Positions 50,665 to 63,831 of a DNA stretch of 64,000 nucleotides are shown in pieces. Location of the stretch: assembly GCA_963930655.1 (NCBI GenBank), contig OZ005619.1, forward strand, positions 19,119,752 through 19,183,751. Reading direction: 5' to 3'. The position numbers were made by a program, and so were the translations under genes. The DNA is from Myrica gale (lineage: Eukaryota; Streptophyta; Magnoliopsida; Fagales; Myricaceae). The notes beneath the pieces are model-generated. The model had not been told where the DNA came from. It did no database searches and saw only the letters and a list, made by a program, of their open reading frames with translations. The stretch's first letter is position 1; each line of letters opens with the position of its first letter.

Positions 50665-50984
50665 TTTTTAGTCCTCAGATTTTAGACACTTTTTTATTTT
50701 AGTATTTCACTTTCAAATTTTAAATTTTTAATCATTGAGTTTTTTTTTATGAAATGGTCCTTCCGTCAGTATGCCGTCCATATACTTAACGGATCTCTTA
50801 GCGGTCGACCAGATATATGTTTTAAACGTGATCGGTCAACCGGTACATGAAGCGGTCGAGGTTAAGCATATGGACGGTAGACTGACGGAAGAATCATTTC
50901 GTCAAACAAATAAAACTCAAGGACTAAAAATTTGAAGTGAAGGACTAAAATGAAAAAGTACCCAAAACCTAAGGACTAAAAATT
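50665..50984. repeat. Fold-back MITE-like element with ~125-bp arms
   Basis: The left arm (50665-50789) and right arm (about 50861-50984) are imperfect inverted copies. The outer ends are TTTTTAGTCC and GGACTAAAAA; the inner ends are CCGTCCATATACTTAAC and GTTAAGCATATGGACGG. The loop of about 70 bp carries CGGTCGACC and CGGTCGAGG motifs. Noncoding. Confidence 0.75.
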
Positions 50985-52803
50985 AATTTTTTTTTTTAAT
51001 TCCTAAACGACCCAAAGGTATTTCAATCCTTAAGCCCTACTAACCAAGTGGAATGGCCGAACATGGTTTATGAGGATTTAGTGGTCAACCGTATTTGATC
51101 GAGGTCGACCAAATAGGACAGATTTGAATCATCTGCAATTCAGAGAGAGAGTGGAAGAGAGGTATGAGTTTTGCTCGAGACCCACCCTACACGAGCAAGA
51201 GAGTGCTGTTCAAACATGAGTGAGTCCCGGACAAGACCCACATATCTCTCCTCTCGGAATTGCAGGGGCAATTCGAGATCCTCGTCTAAAAAGGAGTGAC
51301 ATAAGAAAGTTTCATAAAAACTATACAGGAGGAGAATCTTTTAAGTGTGATGATGAGTTCACGTGTAGTATGGTAGAATCAATTTTTATTGGTAAAAGTT
51401 TCAAATATGAAAGTTTTAGCCATTTATTCTAGCATTTTTTTTTGCTGAATCTAGGGCCTAGCTGGATTTGAACCAGCAAAACCCTCCCTTCTTCAGAATT
51501 GGGATTCGTTAACACCGCGAGTTGTTATACGCTGTTGAATAAATATTACTTGTGACGAGAGAATGGACTATATACCAAGGTGGAGAAGTCAAGGAAGCAG
51601 GTAAAGGAAAGGAAAAACGGGGCCAAGAAAGATCCGAGGCACGAAGAAGGTAATGAATTGGGCCTGAACGTAGTTGGGCCTTCCAGAGTTTGGGTTGTCA
51701 AATGCTGGGCTCGTGCGTAGTTGGGCCTTCCAGAAGCTCAGTACCGGCAAAAATGGTACAGAGAAAACAGAACGGAGGACCCGGCTGTACGGAGCGATCT
51801 CGAGGCAATCTGTCAGACACAACGGTGAAAGCAAAAGAAGCGTATTTGGAGTTGGCGGTAAATCTGAGAGGCATCAAAAAAACAACCTAGTTTTTACCAA
51901 AAGAGTCATAGGCCCAAATAGAATCTGGGCGCATCACGGTGTACAAGCCCAGAGGTAGAGCCTCTCTCTATCTCTCTTCTCCTTCCCAAATGAAGCCATG
52001 CCGGATATGATTGTCCAATCCAAACCTCCACCTTCACTTGCTTTGTTCCGCGCGTGCAGAGTATATTCCTCGTTAACCAGGAAGAATCAATACGTGTCTA
52101 ACAAAAAGAAAGGAGATGAAATCAAAATACGCAGTAGCGGTACGGCCAAACTGTCAAAACAGATACCTACCTCGTTCACCCCCCCTTGATATTGCCACGT
52201 AAGCCTCCACGCCAGCGATATATCCGACGTGGAACAAACTAGTCCGTTCGTTAACAGTCCTGCCGAGCCCCGAATTCGCAGATTTGGAGGGAAAGGAAAA
52301 CTGTGGGAAGGGGAAAAAATGGAGAGAAACAAGTAGAGTTTCATTAAAACGTACCTGTAAGAAATTTATACATTAAAAACGTCAAAAATTTATGGGCTAA
52401 AATGTTGTAATAAAGAAAAATAAAGAATAAACAAAATATATAGAGAGTGCAATGATTTGGTTTTTAATTTCATTAAGTTCCAGTACAATCCAAATCCTTA
52501 ATCTCTCTCTCTCTCTCACCTATTCGCTTCTTTCGCCGGAGAATGACGTCACTGTTCGTACTTAGCCAGCAGTGAATTGTCGGTGAAGGAATCCTATTTC
52601 TTTCCAGAAAGAGGTGAGATTCCGAAAGCTTTTGACGAGACGGTGAGGTTTTCATTGTTGTCTTAACAGATTAAGAGCATTTGGATTAGTTTGTCTCAGA
52701 TCTGGTAGTTTTGGTTCTGGATTTTCGTTGAGGTTCTGGATTTTCGATAAATTCGGTATCTTTTTGAAGGGAACTTCCGCGGTTTAGGACATATTTGATG
52801 TAG
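50985..52803. other. Intergenic and leader of the IDM1-like gene
   Basis: It contains a short tRNA-like T-arm match on the minus strand (51454-51477), unassigned frames, and from about 52450 a CT-repeat and leader-like region before the ATG at 52804. No further gene was recognised. Confidence 0.4.
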
Positions 52804-55800
52804 ATGGAAGAGGGTTTGAGATCTGGTGGCCCTTCGGGGTTGGTGGTGAAAAATAGAAATTCTTCAGGTTGTTTAATTGTTCGAAAGAAAAGTGTGGGTG
52901 GGTTGGGTGGAGTCGGTTCGGCAAGTTCTACGAAGGTTTTCCAGTCAAAGAAGGAGAATAAGAGGATGAGGTTGGTTCTGAGCGATTCAGCCTCAAGCGA
53001 CGAGCTTTTGCTAGTGCCTCGTAGAAGGGTTGGGCCTGAAACAACAAGGGTCTGTAATGGTTTATCTGCTTTTGAAAAGGATATTGTCGATGAGAGGAGG
53101 ATTGGTAGAAAGAGGAATAGGTTGGAGCATATGAGGCACTATGAGGAGGCTGTGATTGGTAGGAATGGTTTTGACGAGGGCGAACGAAAGATAGGTAAGT
53201 TGGATGTCTTTGATTTTGATGAGTATGATGGGGTTGATGGGGAAAGGATGAGGAGGAACCGATTTGATGATAGTAGAGTTGAAGTTGGGGGAAGGAAGTT
53301 TCCCGGATCAAGGGACGTGGCTCAGAGTGGTATTGAGGGGGAATATGAAACCGGGCCGAGTATACACAGTGTTAGCAAGAGAAAGAATTTATATTTTGAC
53401 CACACAAGTGGCTTGAATTTGGGAGGTAATGTTGGTAATCGTAGGGTTAAGATGAATAGGGATGGATCTCAGCAACCTCAATCTTTTTTAAGAGAGAAAT
53501 TTACAGGTCATCATTCCGATGCACCCATTAGAGTTCAGGGGAAAAATGGTGTGCTGAAGGTGATGATAAAGAAGAAGAAGAAGTTGGGGGGGCTTCTGGA
53601 AAGTTTTGATCACCACAAAGGTGAGGAAATCAGAAAGGGTTCAAGGATTGCAGATGTTTCTAAGAGGAATGTGGTAATTCATTCTTCATCATACTCGGAC
53701 AAAAGACTTGCTGAGAAACCAGGTTTAGTTTTCCGGCCAGAGAAGAGTCAGATGGCTTTGCAGAAGTCGTTATCAAATAAGAATAGTAAGGGCAGCGACT
53801 CCGATTCAGAGAGCAGTGATGCATCATTGAAGCTAAGATCAAAGAAGGTGGGAGCTCGTAGTTCAATGAAGAAGATACGTTGTCAAGAGGAAAAGACTCC
53901 CCCATGTGAGAAGATCCCACCTGCTATCTTCAAAGAAGGTAAAGTTAGGCGTGGAAGTGGCACAGAGAAGCAAAAACTGCGTGAACGGATTAGAGAGATG
54001 CTTCTCAGTGCTGGCTGGACAATAGATTATAGGCCTAGGAGGAATAGAGACTATCTGGATGCAGTGTACATTAACCGCTCAGGAACAGCATACTGGTCAA
54101 TCATTAAGGCCTATGATGCACTTCAAAAGGAATTGAAAGACGAGGATGCTGAGGCTAAACCCATTCTGGATGAGGCTTCTCTTACTCCTATATCAGATGA
54201 GATACTTAGCCAATTAACTAGGAAAACTCGGAAGAAACTTGAGAAAGAAATGAAAAAGAAGCAAAGAGATCACAGTGATAGTGTCAATGCAAGAGAAGCT
54301 GCTCCGAAGAGAACTGTAAATACGAAGCAGAAGCACGATGTGGAAAGCACGGACAGTTTCAGCCAGGAAGAGAAACTAAGCTCCTTCATTAAGCAGAGTG
54401 GTAAGTCAGTGAAGAATAGAATGAATGAAAATGGTTCTGCCAGTGTCAGCTCAAAGTATCAGAACTCTACTTATATGCCTGTTAGCCCTGAAAAGCCAAC
54501 CTCTGTTTCCAATCCTCGAATGCCACATGGAAGAAAAAGTAGAAAACTTGGAAGATGTACTTTGTTGGTTCGTAGTTCAAACAAGGGTCAAAACTCAGAA
54601 GCCGATGGTTTTGTTCCATATACTGGAAAACGAACTTTGCTTTCCTGGCTGGTCGACTCTGGAACTGTGGGATTAAGCCAAAAGGTGCAGTATATGAACC
54701 GTCGGCGGACTCGAGTAATGCTGGAGGGCTGGATTACACGGGATGGTATTCACTGTGGCTGCTGTAGTAAAATACTTACTGTTTCGAAGTTTGAGATTCA
54801 TGCAGGGAGCAAATTACGCCAGCCATTTCAACACATTTATCTGGACTCTGGGGTTTCTCTTCTGCAGTGCCAGATAGAGGCGTGGAAAAAACAAGAACAG
54901 TCTGAACGAATTGAGTTCCAGTCTATCGATACTGATGGAGATGATCCAAATGATGACACTTGTGCCATCTGTGGAGATGGTGGGGATTTGATTTGTTGTG
55001 ATGGTTGTCCATCTACATTTCATCAGAGTTGCTTGGATATACGGGTATTAGTACTTTATTTCATTGCATTTACACTGTGCCATGTGGTTCCTTTTGTGAC
55101 TCTGCTGGTGTTATTTTTTTTTCTGTGTTTGATTTAGATTTCTTGTGCTCTTCTTGCGGTTCATTTGTGGGGCATAACTTTTAACAAACTGAAACCTTTA
55201 GTCTTAAAGGAAAGGCGGCAGCGACTTTCAGAATATTTTCTTAGTGTTGAGATTTGAAATTGTTCACCGAAGGCTTTGATTCTGAATGCCAACGGTCGCT
55301 GAATTGTTCTTCAAATAATTAAATAGCAAACTTCTCACGATATCATACAACTATGCTGCAAGTGCATGATCAGTTAAACTATGAGACAGCGGTGCCTTTG
55401 TTCGAGTTGATAGCTTTCAGGGATGATGTAATCAAGGAAGTTGTACCTTTCTTGTTGTTACAGATGCTTCCACCTGGTGATTGGCACTGTCCAAATTGTA
55501 CGTGCAAATTCTGTGGGATTGTCAGTGGGAGTGTCGCTCCTGGAAATGATACAATGGCCTATGCACTTCTCAACTGCAGTTTGTGTGAGAAGAAATGTAG
55601 TAATCTTTTTTCTTCCTCTGTTTTGAAGTTGATTTTATGCTTTTCTTCTCTTGTTTTATTATCACTCTGACATTGATTTTGGGTTGAAATTTCTCGTTTG
55701 TAGATCATCAATCCTGCATTCCTGCGATGGATGCTACTCCTGTTGATCCAAATAGCTTAATCCCTACTTTTTGCGGGCAAACCTGTAAAGAGGTATCTTT

Positions 55801-58800
55801 TATTTTCAGACATCCTGTGTTTATTCTTCTTAGTTTCTTATAATAGTTTTAGAAGTGTGTTGAGTTGTTTACATGGTTGTGCATAGCCCCTTGTTATGAC
55901 GTGACTGCGCCTTAGTGTTATCTGCCATTTTGAAGACTGAAGGGTGAAGTCATATTGCACGAGATCACTTTGTTTGCTCACAAGATCCGCAGAAGATTAA
56001 ATAGAAAAGCAGTGATCATATAACATTGTGAAGAGTGTATTCTAATGACATATGGTGTGGGAGTTTTCTGTGTTTTTCTCCCTTCTAACATGCAAGTGCC
56101 TAGATATATCTCCTTATGTATAAACTTTCCTGTGTTGTATCTGAAGGCACTTTGTTGAATTCTTGTTGCTTCTACAGCTCTTTGAACATTTGCAGAAGTA
56201 CCTTGGAGTCAAACATGAACTGGAAGCAGGGTTTTCTTGGTCTCTTATTCATAGAACAGATGAAGACTCAGATACATCTCTTAGAGGGCTTCCTCAAAGA
56301 GTGGAATGCAATTCCAAGCTAGCCGTTGCACTGACTGTTATGGATGAATGCTTTTTGCCAATTGTTGACAGGAGGAGTGGGATTAACTTAATACATAATG
56401 TTCTTTATAATTGTGGGTAAGTTATATTTTACACTTGAGGTAAAACAATTTTTCTTTCTCCAACAAATATAGTATACTCATCCAAAGTTGGTGTTTTTGC
56501 CTGCACCAGTAGTCTTTAATACTTATTAGGACTGAAGGAGACATGTATTGCTTTTGGCTAATTTGAATATACGATCTTAATAACCGCTACAAACTTTGGA
56601 TCTAGGATTTCTGTTACAAGATTTTATCTTTGGCAAACCCTAGGTCAAGTGACTGCTTGGTTTGCTCAAAAGATTTTCTTTCTTATTTTCTTTTTTCTTT
56701 TGGTGATTCTTGACTTGTTTAACGTATGTTAAGTATGTTAATTTTAAGTAGGTTTAATGGTTCTCCCATTTAATGATGATCTCTTATTATATTTTGACGC
56801 TCTTTTGCTTTTAGCCTATGATTTCAACTAGATTATTTTGCATGTTGCAGCATACACCGTATTGTGCAGTCACAGAAATGTACAAATCATACTCAAATTA
56901 TTGCTCTTTCTAGAATGAAAGCTCTATATGCATACATACGTCTCTATCGAGTTTACTTTTAGTTAATTGAAATTCCGAATGATAGGTTTCAGCCGTTGTT
57001 TGCCTTTGAAGACTGGTCATCTGAATTTTGGATTGTTTAATATTTACCAATGTTTCGGAATAGATTTCCACGAGTGTCTTTTTTACTACTTGTACTTCTC
57101 TGGCATATTTAGGCAAAATAAGATCTGTTACTTGTATTCCATTTCTCTGCAGTTAAGTAGTTTTCTCTATTTTTTTTCTCAGATCAAACTTCAATCGGCT
57201 AAACTATAGTGGCTTCTACACTGCTATTTTGGAGAGGGGTGATGAAATAATTTCTGCAGCATCTCTCAGGTGCCATTAACAACTTCCTTGGTTACTGATA
57301 ATGTTCCTACTGTAAGGAAGCATGTCTTCTGCTCCTTTTATGACCAGGGAGCTCTTCAATTGCATTCTTATGAATATCTTGTTCAAGAGATCTTTTCTTT
57401 GAAAGTTTATTCTCCTGCTTAGTAGATTATTAGGTTCAAGTTCACTATTTTTCTTCTCTCTCCTAATTGAAGCTTTCTGGGTCATTGATTGTAATGTGGG
57501 GACTAACTGTTTCTGATAGTTGGTATGATGTGCTCAAGGAGCACATTTCTCATGTTAATTATTCAACTTCCCCTATGATGTATGACTTCGTATAAATCAT
57601 ATTTTTTGGTATCTTTGTTTAAATGTGTGCCTGTTTGCTTTGAGGGTGTGGCCTTGTCTTTGGAGTGTATGAGGGGAAAGTTGTTGCGTTCTTTATTTTT
57701 GTGGGCAAACTCGGTGGTGGGTTCTCCCTTTCTGATTATCCAGATTTTCTTAGTTTTTTAGCTTGTATGGTTTAGGGGTCTCAGTATAGTCATTTGTACT
57801 GTTTCTTCTATTTTTCTTTTTTCAATAAAATTTGCCTTATTTTTTTTTTTAAAAAGTGTGCCTGTTTGCAGATTAGCATGCAATTAAAACCTCAACATTA
57901 TCTTTTCACCGCCTAGTTAGGTTATGGTGTGAGGGAGGAGTTCCTGTTTGGCGGGTCTTGAGATTTATAAGACTTCTACTTGAATATATGGATTGCAATC
58001 CTTACGATTATGGTGTCTGCTGCCTGGTTAGGTTCCATGGGACAAAGTTAGCAGAGATGCCATTCATTGGAACTCGCCATATATATAGGCGTCAAGGGAT
58101 GTGCCGCCGTCTTTTATGCGCTATTGAATCAGTAAGACACAAGAACTTTGTCCTTGGTGATTTCACTAGATGGAAAAAGGATTCAACCTATTGCATCTTT
58201 ATTTGCTTTTTTCTTACATGCTTGCGTTTTGTACATGCTGTTGACTCATCCTGTCTCTTCCATTTGAAGGCTCTCAGCTCTGTCAAGGTAGTGAAACTGA
58301 TTATCCCTGCAATTGGCGAACTCATGCATACGTGGACTGTGGTTTTTGGTTTCACGCCTCTTGAGGAATCACTCAAGCAAGAAATGAGATCGATGAATAT
58401 GTTGGTCTTCCCTGGTACAGATATGCTACAGAAGCTGCTACTGGAGCGAGAAAATATCGAGGGGAATATGACTCCCAGCATAGGTATTGGTTATGGTTTT
58501 TAATATCTTTCTGTTTATCTATGTATCAATGGCGTATTGTTTCAGTCTGTATTTATTTCTTTCCAATAGGCGCAAAGCAAAAGGAGTGTGAAAGCAAGCA
58601 TCTTACTGAGCCTGAGGTCGAAAGTAAATCTAATATGAATTCTTCAGTTGGGCATGACTCTCATGGGAGTGACAATGCCGGTGCAGATCCTGCTAAGGAG
58701 GTAACTGATGAAATCGAAGCTACGAGTTCGGGTAACAAATCTGATAAGGATTCCTCCACTAGGCATGATTTGCATGGGTCTGATGATGCGGGTTCGGATT

Positions 58801-60068
58801 GTGCTAATGATTCTGCAGATAATAAATCTGGTGTGGATTCAGCATCTGGGCATGATCCTCATGGATATGTGGATGCCAGTTTGCCTTGTGCCGATGAGAT
58901 AACTGATGATGTTGATGATGTTGCAGCTGTAGATTCAAGTTCTGTAGATGCTTCTCATAAGATTGCAGTTTTGACTAAGCGGACTAGTTTTTCAGACTCT
59001 CGTTCTGAGGATGAGTTAGCTGAATCTGCATCTGATAAGAAATGTGAGTCTCCACCTCGTGGAAGCCATGATGCACCAGAGACAGAAAATGAATCAGTGC
59101 TGGATTTTCCAGTCAAAGATAGTATGCAGTCTTCTTTCCAATGCCTGGTTGTGTCAAATGATTCTTCATTGATGGGTAGTTCATTAGATGCTTCTCATGA
59201 AGCTAAAATTATTTTCTCAGTTGAAAATATTCCGTGTTCTGACTCTCATTTGGAGGTCAAGTCAGCTCAGTCTGCATCTGGCAGGGAATGTATGTCTCCC
59301 TCTGATGTGGTTCATAATGCTCCTGAACTGGAAAATAAAGCAGCAATGGATTCCCCTGTTGTGGAAGATGCCAGATCTTTGAGAGGGAGTGATGCGGATG
59401 AAGCCCATGAAGAAAACATGCATATGGACCATCTTGAGCCTGTTCCTTCTTCGGGGGAAATTTCTGCAGAGAACACCACCAATGAGATCAATGGAAATCT
59501 AGATGTCTCTGATTCTACTCAAAATGATCCCGTTGAGCGTTCGGTGCAATTTGAAACTGATTCGAATATTCAAGTTGCATGTGAGAAAAAAGGTGCATTA
59601 CATGGATCTGATCTCAATCCTGAGACCGATGAACATAGAAGGAAGACAAAATCTGGTACTGTTTGAAACTGTTTTGTCGTCTATACTGAGTACGCCACTA
59701 ACCATGCCACTAACTGTTTTCTCTCAACGAGGGAACTCTTATGTCTCATTTTCGAAAGATGTTAAGGCTCTGGAGCTAATGTGTTCTCCCTTGATTCAGA
59801 TAGTGTGAATAAATTTTATCTGACTCCGGGGAAAATTCATTCAGTCCCTAATGAGTGTGATTCACAAGGTTCTAGACTAATGCATGTCAAGATCAAGTTG
59901 TCTCCCAGAGAGTTTGGAAATTGGCCTTTTGATGCAAGGATGTTGGTGTCATGTGCTGATGGAGTCAATGGTGAAGTTGCAACTTCAAAGCGCGATCGTT
60001 GGAGGGTGATCTTTTGTGATGTCCTGAACACCAAACCTACCCATGCTGCTCACGGTGTATATATCTGA
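52804..60068 (+). CDS. IDM1/ROS4-like PHD-finger GNAT chromatin protein
   Basis: The family reads histone and DNA methylation marks; Arabidopsis IDM1 acetylates histone H3 and supports active DNA demethylation. Nine exons join in frame: 52804-55044, 55464-55596, 55704-55792, 56178-56416, 57183-57269, 58032-58131, 58270-58483, 58570-59655, 59800-60068 (1485 aa). Order: a basic, Ser-rich N-terminus with a Lys run near residue 258; a conserved block ([20 protein letters not shown], about 400-460); a Tify-binding-like domain ([10 protein letters not shown] to [12 protein letters not shown], about 608-700); PHD finger 1 ([20 protein letters not shown], from 720), split by intron 1 and finished by GDWHCPNC; a second zinc region (CKFCG, CSLCEKKYHQSC, about 755-820); a GNAT domain (about 900-1034, acetyl-CoA loop RRQGMCRRL); an acidic Ser/Asp-rich tail; and a short conserved end. 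It is longer than Arabidopsis IDM1 (about 1190 aa), mostly through the tail. Confidence 0.92.
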
Positions 60069-61165
60069 AACTGCTGGTGCATATGTGTGGAGTTTCTTCC
60101 AAGCCCTTTATCATGGTAGTAGTTCACTATTTACCAAAAGTCATTTCATAGGAGTGAGCTCGTGCTGACACTGAGTTCGTAATATAGGCCAGCCACTTTT
60201 TGATCTCATAAATTGATTTTGATCGGCTTCTTTGTGTGAACTTCGAGACATGATGCCCGTGATTGTACTTCCGAAACCTTTCAAAGTTCTCTTCTATTCT
60301 GCTCATCTATTGGAAATTTATTTATTGTGTATCTACACTAATGTCTCTTTGTGCGATTACATGTTCCTCTGAGCTTTTGGGTTTTGATTTGGCTGCTCTG
60401 GTTAATCTGCTGTAATCAAGGCAACAGCCATGTTATTACCTGTTGGGAAATTGCTGCTATATCAAAGGGATTTTTTGTTTGCATTTTGTTGATTGGAAGT
60501 AAATAAATACTTCAGTATCGCTTACCAAATGGCTTTAAGTAGCGACACTGGCCTATATAAATCAAATAAGCAAGCCTTTACGAAGGCCAAAACACTGTCT
60601 GCAATAGGAGGCTTGGGTGGCTTTCATTTGGGTTTTGTCCTTCTATTACGTAAATCATTATCAATGTTACCAACTTTTTGCTTATATTCATAAAGGTAAA
60701 AGCAGTGTTGGTTCTGGAAAAGGTGCCCTCCAGAAATAACATCCTTCAAGGACGAGGGTTTTGGGATCTTTCCGAATTAATTGACTAGAATGACCTAAGG
60801 CATATTTTTGTTCCCGTCTTATATGGGTCTAAATGTGTAATTTAGTAAAAAGATCTATTCAAACGTCTAAGGGAAATTACAAGACGTTTGTTACCTGTCG
60901 TAAATATAGCAAAGATTAGGATATTTATTTATTTATTTTCTTACAAAAAAGTACTTCAAACAAAATAGGTTATTTTTTTTTGGTAACACGGGAAAGTACT
61001 CCGGCCCAAGACTTCAATCGAGATTGGGCGAAGGCTACTTAGAAAAAAAAAAAAAAAAGATTGGGCGAAGGCCATCTAGAGAACGAACGAGCGGTGCGTT
61101 TTGATCGACTGACCACGGCATATCAGATTATCAGTCTCTTGGGAGCTCCTGATTGCTTCCTGAAC
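60069..61165. other. Intergenic between the IDM1-like and IGPD genes
   Basis: It holds the 3' UTR of the IDM1-like gene and then the promoter and leader of the next gene. A-runs at about 61042-61057 and an AT-rich patch near 60900-60980 are present. No other gene is seen. Confidence 0.45.
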
Positions 61166-63442
61166 ATGGAGCTAGCCGCACTTCCTCGTCTTATGTACTC
61201 CCCCATCCATTCTCCGCTGCTGGAACGGGGGGTTGGGATTTCTCAGAGACCTCTCGTGCCTTCTCCATCCTCGTTTCCTAAACATCCATTTTTCTCACTA
61301 AACCGCGGCCAGCTCCTGCGAATGTCTCAGGACCCGCAGAGACCGATCTCCTGTGCCGTTTCGGTTGAAGATAACGGCTCGACTATAACCGATACTCCAA
61401 TCACCGCAGGTTAAGTATCTGATCATGGTTTTTCTTCTCTATTTTCGTTTTTTTGTTTCAATATTCAGCCTTTTTGTTTTGGTCGTCTACCAGGGGCTCG
61501 GTTCGGGGAGGTAAAAAGGGTTACGAAGGAGACCAATGTGTCGGTGAAAATAAACGTGGATGGTACAGGGGTTGCTGAGAATAGTACTGGGATTCCTTTT
61601 CTTGATCACATGTTGGATGTTAGTAATTTCAACTTAGAACCTTCCTTTGATTTTGTTGATTTCTCAATTTTGTCTTATTTTTTAATATTGGCTTTGCTGT
61701 TCGTAGTTGTGGACGCCAACTTGAGTTTCTTTTTCAGGTTTTTTGACTTCCTTATTTATGGATGTTTCTTGTTTAGCCCTTCAAAAAGGGCTTTCTTGAT
61801 GGTTTAGAGGAAAAAAATAAAGCAAATTTTCCATAGCAGTTTCTGAGTTTTGGGAAAAAGAGTTTTATTTTCTTCCGAGTCCACCTTTAGCTCACTCAAC
61901 TGGTATGGCATATGCGAACTACTGGGTTAAATGAAAACACACTTTTAAGGAATATTAGTTTAAATTATTCATCTGTTGTTTTGATTTTTATTGTACATTC
62001 CGACGTTAAATGTCCTGCGTTTCACTGTGTTGACTCGTTTCATATCAGCAACTTGCTTCGCATGGGCTGTTCGATTTGCGAGTGAAGGCTACCGGGGACA
62101 TCCACATTGATGATCATCACACTAATGAAGATGTTGCTCTTGCCATTGGAACGGTAATGAAAAATAACTAGATAACTTTTGTGGTTTTTTTACTTATGTC
62201 TTTTTGATATGAGACATTAATCTTATGGAGCCAATTATTTATTTTCCTCAACCTACCAATTAAATAAAGTGTCTACGTACTGAGCATTCAAATAGGTCTA
62301 TTTGTTTCTTAATGTGAGTGATCTGACCAATGTTACTTCCAGCCTCATGTGTCTATGAATTAGTTTTCATTGTATACTTATATTGGCTGGAACATGTTGT
62401 ATAAATGAGTAAGGGGATATCGAAAGGCTGTTGCTTTAACAGCTTCAATATTTGTGGATATGATACATTAATAAGTTTTTTTTTTTCTTGGTCTGCAGGC
62501 TTTCTTGCAGGCACTTGGTGATAGGAAAGGAATAAATCGGTTTGGTGACTTCTCTGCTCCTCTTGATGAAGCATTAGTACATGTTTCGCTGGTAGGTCCA
62601 ACCTGATTGTTTCATAGAAAAAATCACTCCAGTTTTAAGTGGCAATTGGCAAAGTATTGAGTGATGTTAAAATTAAACTTTGTATTTACTTCTGATGGAA
62701 ATCACTACCATGACTGACTATTGTGATATCCTATCAGGTAACCTTTGAGAAAACTACATGATCATATCATGTTTTGAGATTCTTAAATTATACACTAGAG
62801 GAATTAGGGAAAAAAAAAGGAAAGCGAAAGGGGATAGAAGATTGCTCTTAGGACTCAGCTTTCTGATGGTTATCTATATTTCCATGTGTGAGATGAATTT
62901 ATAGGAGAGCCCTAGAGCCTGAAAGCTGAGGCTTAGGGGGGTTGAGCCTGTAATGCTGTTTCCTGCACATGATTGAGCTTGTACACCAGATTTTCGTATT
63001 AACTGAAGTCAAGTGTTTAGCGTCTGATCTAGCTCTGTTTATTTGCATTCGGTTGCTAATTGATGTAGTTGCTTACTCTTAGGACATTGTTTGTCCAGGA
63101 TTTATCGGGCCGACCACACTTAAGTTTTGATCTGCAAATACCTACTCAGAGAGTTGGAACATATGACACACAGGTAGAACTATCATTGTATACTTCCACA
63201 TCAGGGATTTTGATGTCTACATTTGTTAGTAATCTCTCGAACTGTGCTGGGACTCCTGCAGCGATAATGATCTAATGTGGCAGTGCGTGCTCCTATTGAA
63301 ATTTTCTTTGTGCTTTCATTTTTGCTTCTCTTCTTGAACTACTTGAGGAGATAAGTTGTTCGAACTCTTTTACTTGTAGTTGGTGGAGCACTTTTTCCAG
63401 TCATTAGCGAATACTTCTGGCATGACACTTCATATCCGCCAG
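61166..63442 (+). CDS. HISN5: Imidazoleglycerol-phosphate dehydratase, 5' part (window ends in gene)
   Basis: This enzyme dehydrates imidazoleglycerol phosphate to imidazole-acetol phosphate, the sixth step of histidine synthesis, in plastids. Six exons are visible and in frame: 61166-61409, 61494-61618, 62049-62153, 62499-62591, 63099-63173, 63380-63442 (235 codons). Residues 1 to about 70 are Ser/Pro/Arg-rich with few acids, as for a chloroplast transit peptide. The enzyme begins near residue 83 ([20 protein letters not shown]). Metal-binding motifs are [32 protein letters not shown] and [20 protein letters not shown]. The second half of the repeat (the HHIIEA-containing C-terminus, about 45-55 residues) must lie beyond 64000. 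The start is the Met at 61166; another open Met at 61061 would put 35 residues ahead of the transit peptide and is less likely. Confidence 0.93.
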
Positions 63443-63831
63443 GTAATAAGACTTGGAGCTTCTTAACTGGTTCATATTCACTGTTAACTCTTCTTCATTG
63501 TTTAGATTCTTTGAAAACCCCCAAAAAAATTGTTTACTGAAATCAATGCCGACTGTGTGTATACTCACCACTATCTTCTCATGCAATTGATGTGTAATAT
63601 GCTTTTGTGGATTCCCTAGCACTTTTATCCAATTCCTATGTTGCTATGTTTTGAGATGATTTTTTGTTTTATGGTAAACTGAAAACACTCCTATCTTTAA
63701 GAATGAAAAATATGAAAGAGATGGAAAAATAGTAAAGGACAGCCAAAGTACAGAGGAAGTATATAGAGGAGCTTCACCCAAAAACCCAAAAAGGAAAAAA
63801 ATATAATAAATAAATAATTGATAGAATGAGA

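Noticed and set aside
61061-61165. Upstream ATG in frame with IGPD
   Set aside because: It would place 35 residues with acidic positions before a good transit peptide; the Met at 61166 fits better.
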